Positions 5,844-13,203 of a stretch of DNA of 14,815 nucleotides are shown here, piece by piece. Where the stretch lies: the NCBI GenBank assembly GCA_964487255.1, contig CAZAQV010000052.1:1-14815 (forward strand), read 5' to 3'. How positions within the stretch are numbered: the stretch's first letter is position 1; each line of letters opens with the position of its first letter. The position numbers and the translations under genes are program-made. The notes beneath the pieces were generated by a model. The model was not told the DNA's origin. It was given only the letters and a program-made list of their open reading frames with translations, and did not search any database. This stretch comes from CAZAQV01 sp964487255. Its GTDB lineage: Bacteria > Myxococcota_A > Polyangia > Polyangiales > CAZAQV01.

Positions 5844-8800
5844 AGATCAGCGATGTCCAGCGTGGCAAGTCCACCGTGCTCGAGGTCGTGCCGGCTGCAA
5901 AGGACGACTTCGGCACCATCACCTCGCAGACCGAGGTTGAGCTGTTCTCGAGTGGTCTCGAGTCCGAAGCGCTCATGCGGGTAGGCAAGTCGTCCTGGGC
6001 GATCGAGGGCGCCAACGCGCATCAGCAGGAGCTGCTCGCGGGCGTCCTCCTCCGGGCACTCCCACGGGTCGCCTGGGTCGCCGCCCGTCACCCCAACGAC
6101 GACAAGTTGGCGGCGACGTCACTCGTGGTTGAGGTCCGGGAGTTCCCCTCGGAGAACGTCTGGCCGCAACCCGTCGACCTCGGCGTTGACGAGAAGGTTG
6201 TCGAGTACGTCCGCGGCAAGCGGAAGAGCCTGAGCTCGATCGGGGATGTCATCGCCTGGCTCGAGGACCGCATCTTGGTCACGGATCCCGGCGGTTCCAC
6301 GCGGGTCCTGCTCTCCGGAAGCCCCAACCCCCAGGCTGACCAGCGCAGCGCGTTCCGCCTGTACGGGCGGGGGTGGGCCGTCGATGTCGCGCGGGATGCC
6401 GAAGACCGGCTGCAGGTCACTCGTGTCGTCGAAGCCAAGCGCACCCAGAATGATGACGATCGCCGCCCTATTCTCCTGGTCCGGGGACAGTTCCGATTCG
6501 TCGACCACACCGTCGCCGGCAGGTTCCGCGGCACCGCGCGGAGCGAGCTGGACCAGATCGTCGGTGAGGCGGGGAGCTACCTCGCCATCTGGCGGGAGTA
6601 CAACAAGCTGGAGCGCCGAAGCATCCAGCGGCGCGCGAGGGAGTTTGGGTGGCTGACGTACGCGTCTCGCCAGCCCCTCGCCGACGGGCGCTGGCGCTTT
6701 CACCTGAAAGATGACGAGCGCCTGGAGGACTGCATTCGTTCGCTGGAGGAGAGCGAGTCCGTTGACCTGGAGGCCGCAGCGGCCCCCCCTCCGGAGCTGA
6801 CCGAACCGATCGACCTGGACAGCGAGCCGGAGGAGTCGCCAAACGGTCGCGGCCGCATCTTCGCCGGCGAGTGCGTCGGCTACGACCGGCGGAGGCTCAC
6901 CCTCGATCTGCGCCTGCCAGCTTGGAACGACGAGGATCGGAACCCCCCACCGGACGCGGGCGTGTTGTTCATGAGCCTCGGCGGGGACCGTACTCGGCTC
7001 GAGCGTCGAAGGAAGGCGCAGGCCCTGATCGCCTCGGCCGAGTGCCCGATGCCCCAGCTGGGTCTGCTCATTGAGGGGAAGGTCGTGCCCGAGCGGCGGC
7101 GGCGGAAGGAGAAGCCGCTCTCAGCCGCCGCCCGAGAGGCCTTCGGCGGTGAGCCCACCGGACGCCAAGTGGAGGCCCTCAAGGTCGCCCTCAACACACC
7201 GGACATCGCCCTGGTACAGGGCCCACCGGGTACTGGAAAGACCAGGACCATCGCCGCGTTGCAGGCCCGACTCTCGGAGATCGCTGAGGACACGGATGGG
7301 GTCTCCGGCCGCTATCTTCTGAGCAGCTACCAGCACGACGCGGTGGAGAACGTGGCCAGCGCCACGCAGGTGTTCGGCCTCCCCGCGATCAAGGTCGGGC
7401 GGAAGCGAGGCCAGGCCGACGAGGCTGATGGGTTCGAGCGGTGGCGACAGGAGCGTGTCGATGCGGTTCGCGCCAAGCTCGCGACGGGCGACGAGCTTCC
7501 AGCCGCCGTGTCCCTTCGTCGCTGCCGCGACCTGGCGGTCGGGTACCTTCAGGCGCCGTCGCGTACGGAGGACGTCGCTGGCCTGCTGTCCACCATCCGC
7601 GAGATCGCGAGCCCACACATTCCGCCGATTGTCTCGGACCGCCTCCTCGAGCTTGCCCAGCAGTTCCGACGCCCCGCGACGCATGTGGACGCGGACCCCG
7701 ACATCGAGCAGGCGCTCAAGGCTGTCCGCGGTCTCCGCTGCACCGCGGCGGCCTTCTCTGATGATGGCGACACGCAGGCGCGAAAGGCCCTCCGGCGCCT
7801 GCAGCGCCTGGGCGTGCTCGCTCCCGAGCAAGAGAGCCTCCTGGAGAAGGCGGCGTCGTGGGATGTGGACGTCGAGCCAGACTTCCTGTCAGCGCTCACA
7901 GATCTCCAAGGTGCCCTGGTCGACAGGCTCATGCCGGACGAGCGCCCCGCCTCTGCCCCCATGGTCAGCGAAGACGTCGAACAGGCGTTGGGGGCGACCA
8001 TCGACGCGCTCCGCGAGGCGGTCCGCTCGTCCCATGGAGGCGTCGACGCGGTCCTTCATGAGTTCCTCGACGACCTGGACAACGACCGCACGGGCACCCG
8101 CGACGCCGTGGAGCGCTACACCGTGGTCCTCGCGGCGACCTGCCAACAGGCTGTCGGGTACCAGATGAGCCTTCTCAAGGGGGAGGACAACGTCTTCGAG
8201 ACGGTCGTCGTCGACGAGGCTGCCCGCGCCAACCCGCTTGACCTCTTCATCCCAATGGCGCTCGCCGAGCGCAGGATCATCCTCGTCGGAGACCACCGCC
8301 AGCTGCCGCACATCCTGGATCACGAGATCGAGAGTGATCTCGACTCGGACGTGTCCACGAAGACGCAGGAGATGCTCCGCACGAGCCTCTTCCAGCGGCT
8401 CTTCGCCCAGCTCAGGGAGAGGGAGCGTGCAGACAGCATCAAGCGCACGGTCACCCTCGACGTGCAGTACCGCATGCACCCGGTGCTAGGCGACTTCGTC
8501 AGCAAGACCTTCTACGAGCCTCACGGGGAGGGCTTCGCCTCCGGCAGGCCGCCCGAGGACTTCGCACACGACCTGGCCCGCTACGACGGCGCGGTCGCTG
8601 CGTGGGTAGACATCCCTCTCGGGCATGGCGCTGAGCGCCGCGGCCAGAGCAAGAGCCGCAGTGCCGAGGCAAGGTGGATCGCCATCGAGGCGCATCGAAT
8701 CATGACGGAGCGCCCGGACCTGAGCGTCGGCGTAATCTCGTTCTACTCAGCCCAGGTCGGCGAGATTCTGCGCCACATGGAGCCGCTCGGGATGACCGAG

Positions 8801-9172
8801 CAGCTCGAGGACGGCTCGCATCGCATCCATGACGCGTGGAAGACCACACGGGGGGCATCCGGAAAGCTCGTTGAGCGACTCCGAGTCGGCACCGTGGACG
8901 CGTTCCAAGGGAAGGAGTTCGACATCGTGCTCCTCTCGATGACGCGGTCGAACGACATCGCCGCGGATCAGCCAAAGCTGCTGAGGCGCAAGTACGGGCA
9001 CCTGATGCTGGAGAACCGCCTGTGCGTCGCGATGAGTCGCCAGCAGCGCCTCCTCATCGTCGTCGGCGACAGCGGGATGTTGACAGGAGACCAGGCCGCG
9101 GAGGCGGTTCCCGGGCTCGTTCAGTTCCTGAAGCTCTGTGGGGGGGACCATGGCGTTCAACTTCACGCCTGA
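5840..9172 (+). CDS. UPF1-like superfamily 1 helicase (CnuH-like)
   Basis: A 1110-residue helicase. After about 430 residues of uncertain fold come the SF1 motifs: Q443, Walker A GPPGTGKT (461-468), Ia near YLLSSYQHDA, Walker B DEAA (792-795), motif III GDHRQLPH (817-824), QYRMHP (876-881), motif V VGTVDAFQGKE (1016-1026) and motif VI ENRLCVAMSRQ (1058-1068). These are diagnostic of the UPF1/Dna2-like group acting 5' to 3' on RNA or DNA. About 320 residues separate Walker A from DEAA, longer than usual, implying an inserted helical domain. The start is GTG 5840, overlapping the kinase stop, with GGGAGGG at 5829-5835. In CoCoNuTs this helicase is called CnuH and can carry an SmpB-like OB fold at its N-terminus. 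Whether the N-terminal region here is such a fold I cannot show. Confidence 0.93.
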   Translation: MKISDVQRGKSTVLEVVPAAKDDFGTITSQTEVELFSSGLESEALMRVGKSSWAIEGANAHQQELLAGVLLRALPRVAWVAARHPNDDKLAATSLVVEVREFPSENVWPQPVDLGVDEKVVEYVRGKRKSLSSIGDVIAWLEDRILVTDPGGSTRVLLSGSPNPQADQRSAFRLYGRGWAVDVARDAEDRLQVTRVVEAKRTQNDDDRRPILLVRGQFRFVDHTVAGRFRGTARSELDQIVGEAGSYLAIWREYNKLERRSIQRRAREFGWLTYASRQPLADGRWRFHLKDDERLEDCIRSLEESESVDLEAAAAPPPELTEPIDLDSEPEESPNGRGRIFAGECVGYDRRRLTLDLRLPAWNDEDRNPPPDAGVLFMSLGGDRTRLERRRKAQALIASAECPMPQLGLLIEGKVVPERRRRKEKPLSAAAREAFGGEPTGRQVEALKVALNTPDIALVQGPPGTGKTRTIAALQARLSEIAEDTDGVSGRYLLSSYQHDAVENVASATQVFGLPAIKVGRKRGQADEADGFERWRQERVDAVRAKLATGDELPAAVSLRRCRDLAVGYLQAPSRTEDVAGLLSTIREIASPHIPPIVSDRLLELAQQFRRPATHVDADPDIEQALKAVRGLRCTAAAFSDDGDTQARKALRRLQRLGVLAPEQESLLEKAASWDVDVEPDFLSALTDLQGALVDRLMPDERPASAPMVSEDVEQALGATIDALREAVRSSHGGVDAVLHEFLDDLDNDRTGTRDAVERYTVVLAATCQQAVGYQMSLLKGEDNVFETVVVDEAARANPLDLFIPMALAERRIILVGDHRQLPHILDHEIESDLDSDVSTKTQEMLRTSLFQRLFAQLRERERADSIKRTVTLDVQYRMHPVLGDFVSKTFYEPHGEGFASGRPPEDFAHDLARYDGAVAAWVDIPLGHGAERRGQSKSRSAEARWIAIEAHRIMTERPDLSVGVISFYSAQVGEILRHMEPLGMTEQLEDGSHRIHDAWKTTRGASGKLVERLRVGTVDAFQGKEFDIVLLSMTRSNDIAADQPKLLRRKYGHLMLENRLCVAMSRQQRLLIVVGDSGMLTGDQAAEAVPGLVQFLKLCGGDHGVQLHA

Positions 9173-10760
9173 GAGGCCAGCCCTGAACTTCGGGCCCCGG
9201 CACCACGCGCGCTGGAGCTCTCGGCAGTTCATCCTGTGGCCGGCGTGGGCGTACCGAGTCGTCGCCCCCCGCGTTCGGCAACGGAAGCTGAACGTGCTGC
9301 AGCGGGCGATCATGGGGCTCTGTCGAGCCGGCGTGCTGCGGGTCGACGCTCTCGCGGATCACCTGTCCGTTCACGCCGACCTCGCCGCCTTCATCCTCAC
9401 CGAGCTCGGAGATCTCGGGTACCTCGACCCGCACGGACTCCCCACGGAGCGCGGCCTCCATGTGCTGGAGGAGGACGCTCTCGAGACCCAAGAGATGGTC
9501 GCGGGGTATGTCTTCCAAGACCCCTGGAACGGCGATCTCTGGCCGCGCTTCGTTGAGTCGCTCGACTACTGTGAGCTCGACTTCGGCGAGAGTGGCTTCC
9601 CGTCTGTTCTCCTGGGCACGACGGGCAAACCGAGGCGGTATCGCACGTTCACCGTCCTGCCGCGCGGCGATGTCGCGCCCGCCACACCGACGGCTGCCGC
9701 AGTCGTGCGCGCGGTGGCGCAGCACCGAAAGGGGCTCCGTTTCAAGGACGCCGACGACACGGACGACGAGGCGCTCGGGACGTTCGTCGCGTCTGGGGTT
9801 CAGATCAGCCGTGTGAGCTTCGTCGAGGAGGAGCCGCAGCCGGTCTTCCTCATGACCTATCTGTACGTGCCCGACTCGGACGCCGGTGCGATGGACTGGT
9901 ACGCATGCGATCCGTTCGGGCTCGGACAGAGTGTGCGGCTCCGTCGCCGTGTTGAGGCGGTGATGCACGAGGTGCCCGGCTTGTTCGGGGTCATCAACTC
10001 CCTCGTCGGGCAGACCCTCCACGCGGGCTATGAAGACCAGCAGCGCTGGCTCGAGGCCATCCAGCTTCAGGCGGGCCTGGAGATTGACCGTCGGCTGACC
10101 GTCAACTTCAGAAGCCACATCGCCTTCGAGCAGACGCTCGAGATGGAGGCGGCCCGGCAGGAGATGCGATCGCTCGGTCGCGACTGCCCAGAGCGAAAGG
10201 TCAACGAGACCCTCCGTGCCGGCGTGAAGGTGCTCGAGGCTGTGTTCTCTTCGCTGACGGCTGCCCACCCGCTCGGCGACATCTGGAAGCGCGTCTACGT
10301 CGCGCGAGTCGACCGGCGAACCGGCCGCGAGCGCCACGTTCAGCAGCAGGATCGCGGCGTCTACTCCGCGACCTACGAGGGCGCGTTTCGTTCGCTCGGG
10401 TTCGCGGCCCCGGTGCCTGACTCGCTCCTCAACGTGAAGCCCGGTCACATCCGGTCCGTCGCCGACTACAACGCCCACTGGCGCTTGCGGCCCCTGGTGA
10501 CAGCGACCGCCCTGGCCGCGCAGCGAGACCCATCGCACCCACTCGCGAGCGCGGCGGCGCGTTCACCCGAGTTGCTCGTCGCTATTGACGAGATTGCCAC
10601 CGCAGGTGGTGGGGCGGGTCACGCGCACGGCGCCTCGATCTCCTCCGAGGAAGCCGAAGCACACGTGGACAGGGTTTACGACACCGTCGCGATTCTCCTC
10701 GGACTCGACCGGCCAGGATCGGACCCCTCGACTGAGAGCACCGGAGGCTCACATGGCTAG
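9150..10760 (+). CDS. Unrecognised operon protein with N-terminal winged helix
   Basis: A 536-residue soluble protein that I do not recognise. Residues 1-45 are basic and aromatic (FGPRHHARW, FILWPAWAYR). Residues about 47-110 read as a winged helix: three helices around LQRAIMGLCRAGVLRV, LADHLSV and LAAFILTELGDLGYL, then a wing and ERGLHVLEED. A mixed alpha/beta region follows with the conserved-looking segment VAGYVFQDPWNGDLWP (117-132). The C-terminal part is helical. I see no nuclease, ATPase or membrane motif. It overlaps the helicase by 23 bases and the McrB-like gene by 8, so it is surely part of the same system. It may link the helicase to the GTPase or recognise nucleic acid; one of the accessory CoCoNuT (Cnu) proteins is possible. 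ATG 9150 follows a G-rich run (9140-9146); an alternative GTG lies at 9138. Confidence 0.8.
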   Translation: MAFNFTPERPALNFGPRHHARWSSRQFILWPAWAYRVVAPRVRQRKLNVLQRAIMGLCRAGVLRVDALADHLSVHADLAAFILTELGDLGYLDPHGLPTERGLHVLEEDALETQEMVAGYVFQDPWNGDLWPRFVESLDYCELDFGESGFPSVLLGTTGKPRRYRTFTVLPRGDVAPATPTAAAVVRAVAQHRKGLRFKDADDTDDEALGTFVASGVQISRVSFVEEEPQPVFLMTYLYVPDSDAGAMDWYACDPFGLGQSVRLRRRVEAVMHEVPGLFGVINSLVGQTLHAGYEDQQRWLEAIQLQAGLEIDRRLTVNFRSHIAFEQTLEMEAARQEMRSLGRDCPERKVNETLRAGVKVLEAVFSSLTAAHPLGDIWKRVYVARVDRRTGRERHVQQQDRGVYSATYEGAFRSLGFAAPVPDSLLNVKPGHIRSVADYNAHWRLRPLVTATALAAQRDPSHPLASAAARSPELLVAIDEIATAGGGAGHAHGASISSEEAEAHVDRVYDTVAILLGLDRPGSDPSTESTGGSHG

Positions 10761-13203
10761 GCGAAACAAGAACAAGAAGCGGAACAACAAGCCAGCCCCC
10801 AAGCCGGCCACCACCCCCACGGCCGCTCCCGAGACCCCGACGGATGAGCTCGCGAAGATCGAGGAGGCGGCCGTGACACACGCCACCGAGGCGGACATCG
10901 AAGCGATGGAAGCGGCTCCGGCTCCATCAGCCGACGCGACGAGCGAAGACCTCATCAAGCGAGCCTCGGAGTTGGTCGCCCTGCTCGAGTCTCAGCGACG
11001 GCGGCTTGAGGGTGCCGAGGCCGACATCGCTCGCCGTACAGCCGAGGTGGGCGAGCATGAAGGCAAGCTCAAGCAGGAGCGGTCCGACCTGGACGCGCTG
11101 CAGGAGGAGCTCACTGCCCGAGATGAAGGGGTCTCGGAGCGAGAGAAGAAGCTAGAAGCCGAGGAGGCGGACCTGCTCCGGCGGCGCGAAGAGATCGTCC
11201 AGCGCGAGCTGGATGCCGACGCAGGCTTCAGCCGACGCAACCGAGACGCCCTGGCGCAGCTCGAGGCAGAAGGCGAGGCCCTACGCACCCAGTTCTCTCT
11301 CCACCGAGAGAAGATGGACGAGGAGCGGGCGGCCTTCGAGAAGGAGCTGCAGGAGAAGCGCGACAAGTTCGCGGCGGAGGCGAAGGCCCAGCGCGAGGAG
11401 GAGGCCGAGGACGCCGCCGCCTCCCGAGCGACCGCGGAATCCGAGCTCGCGGCGCAGCGCGAGGACATGGAGAAGGAGCGCGTGGCGCTCGCGGCAGAGG
11501 CCAAACGGCTGCGCAAGCTGTCTCGGGACCTCGACCTCGATCGTGAGCTGCTCGACGAGGACAGAGAGGCGTTCAACGAGAAGGTCGAACAGCGAGCGGC
11601 GCGCCAGGTCGAGCTAAAGGACGGGGAGATCCAGGCGCTCAACGAGAGGCTTGATGCCGCGAGAGCCGAGCGGGACCGATTCGCGCAACAGTTAGCCGAG
11701 CGTGAGGAGGCCGACCGTCGCTTCGGTGGTGAGACGCCCGATGAGGTGATGAAGCGGATGCGGGCCCTCGAAGAGGAGCGGGAGCAGCTGCGCAAGGCGC
11801 TGGGCGGCAGGCCGAGTGCCGAGGCGGCGCAGCGCCTCGAGGACCTCGAGCGCCAGAAAGAGTTGTGGGAGTCCGACCGGCTCCAGCTCCTCGCAGAGCT
11901 TGGCGAAGCTCGTCAGGAGGCCGCGCGGAAACGGATCGCGGTGACCGAGCTTGAGTCCCTTCGCGACGAGAAGCGGTCTCTCGAGTCAGCGAACGCGCTG
12001 CTTCACGAGGCCAACAGGCAACTCCGCGCGGAGGTGGACGCGCTGGTCAAGGGAGTGGAAGGCAAGAGCCCGTTCCCGTCCTGCAGCGCCATGGACGCGA
12101 ACAACGGTCTCCAGTCCACCAAGCCCACCACCGACACGATCCGGAGCCTCTCCGACTTCGCCGAGTATGTGCGGCACCGCATGGCCTGGGATCCAAAGAC
12201 GGAGAAGGAGCTGTACTACTCAGCAGAGGACGTGAGGAGCTTCCTCGGCGGCCTGGCCATGAGCCGGCTGCATCTGCTGCAGGGCATCAGCGGTACCGGC
12301 AAGACGAGTCTGCCGCTTGCGTTCGCTCGGGCGATCGGGGCCGGCAGCGCGCTTGTCGAGGTACAGGCCGGCTGGCGCGACCGCCAGGACCTCATCGGGC
12401 ACTTCAACACCTTTGAGCGCCGCTTCTACGAGTCGGAGTTCCTCCAGGCGATGTACCGCGCCTCGACTCCGTTCCACCAAGACACACCGTTCATCATCGT
12501 CCTCGACGAGATGAACCTGTCGCACCCCGAGCAGTACTTCGCCGATCTGCTCTCCGCGTTGGAGCAGGATCAGCACCGTCAGCGCCTGGTCCTCATGACC
12601 GCCGCGGTCGACCCGGCTCCGCGGCTGCTCGCAGAGGGCGGGACGAAGATGCAGATTCCACCGAACGTCTGGTTCGTCGGCACGGCCAACCACGACGAGA
12701 CGACCAAGGACTTCGCGGATAAGACCTACGACCGCGCGCACGTCATGGAGCTGCCTCGCAATCGCGAGACCTTCGAGCGTGCGGAGTACCAGCCTCAGAA
12801 CCCCGTGAGCCTCGAGGCCCTCCAGCGTGCGTTCGAGACGGCCGTGCGCGCTCACGAGACTGAGGCTGGGAAGGCATACGACTTCCTGCAGGAGGAGCTG
12901 GGCGAGACGCTGGGGCGGCGCTTTCGCGTCGGCTGGGGCAACCGACTCGAGCGGCAGATGGGCTTCTACGTCCCCGTCGTGGTCGCGGCGGGCGGCACCG
13001 TGGGCGAGGCGACCGACCACATCCTGGCGACGAAGCTGCTCCGCAAGATCCGTGACCGACACGACAACCGGCCAGAGGACATCATCGCGCTGCGCGACCG
13101 CATCCAGACCGGCTGGAGCCTCCTGGACAAGGCGCACGAGCCGCGACGCTCCCTGAACCTCCTCCGAGGGGAGCTGCACCGACTGGGACACGATGACGTC
13201 TGA
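10753..13203 (+). CDS. Coiled-coil McrB-type AAA+ GTPase (CnuB-like)
   Basis: An 816-residue protein. A Lys/Arg/Asn-rich start (ARRNKNKKRNNK) and an Ala/Pro linker lead into a very long charged coiled coil (about 66-436) rich in Glu, Arg, Leu and Ala. A McrB-family AAA+ domain follows: Walker A GISGTGKT (511-518), Walker B and signature DEMNLSHPEQYFADLL (585-600), and GTANHD (643-648), in place of the classic MNTAD, followed by DRAHVMELP. McrB proteins form GTP-hydrolysing hexamers that drive an McrC nuclease. Coiled coil plus an N-x-D motif is the CoCoNuT (CnuB) branch. The basic N-terminus and coiled coil may tether the complex to RNA or ribosomes. ATG 10753 is preferred to an in-frame upstream start at 10585: GGAGG sits at 10743-10747 and the upstream 56 residues look like noncoding translation of the overlapping gene. 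Confidence 0.93.
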   Translation: MARRNKNKKRNNKPAPKPATTPTAAPETPTDELAKIEEAAVTHATEADIEAMEAAPAPSADATSEDLIKRASELVALLESQRRRLEGAEADIARRTAEVGEHEGKLKQERSDLDALQEELTARDEGVSEREKKLEAEEADLLRRREEIVQRELDADAGFSRRNRDALAQLEAEGEALRTQFSLHREKMDEERAAFEKELQEKRDKFAAEAKAQREEEAEDAAASRATAESELAAQREDMEKERVALAAEAKRLRKLSRDLDLDRELLDEDREAFNEKVEQRAARQVELKDGEIQALNERLDAARAERDRFAQQLAEREEADRRFGGETPDEVMKRMRALEEEREQLRKALGGRPSAEAAQRLEDLERQKELWESDRLQLLAELGEARQEAARKRIAVTELESLRDEKRSLESANALLHEANRQLRAEVDALVKGVEGKSPFPSCSAMDANNGLQSTKPTTDTIRSLSDFAEYVRHRMAWDPKTEKELYYSAEDVRSFLGGLAMSRLHLLQGISGTGKTSLPLAFARAIGAGSALVEVQAGWRDRQDLIGHFNTFERRFYESEFLQAMYRASTPFHQDTPFIIVLDEMNLSHPEQYFADLLSALEQDQHRQRLVLMTAAVDPAPRLLAEGGTKMQIPPNVWFVGTANHDETTKDFADKTYDRAHVMELPRNRETFERAEYQPQNPVSLEALQRAFETAVRAHETEAGKAYDFLQEELGETLGRRFRVGWGNRLERQMGFYVPVVVAAGGTVGEATDHILATKLLRKIRDRHDNRPEDIIALRDRIQTGWSLLDKAHEPRRSLNLLRGELHRLGHDDV

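Noticed and set aside
9054..10538. Minus-strand open frame of 494 codons opposite the unknown winged-helix gene
   Set aside because: The + strand frame has overlaps with both neighbours, a domain-like winged helix and normal codon bias; the antisense product has none of these.
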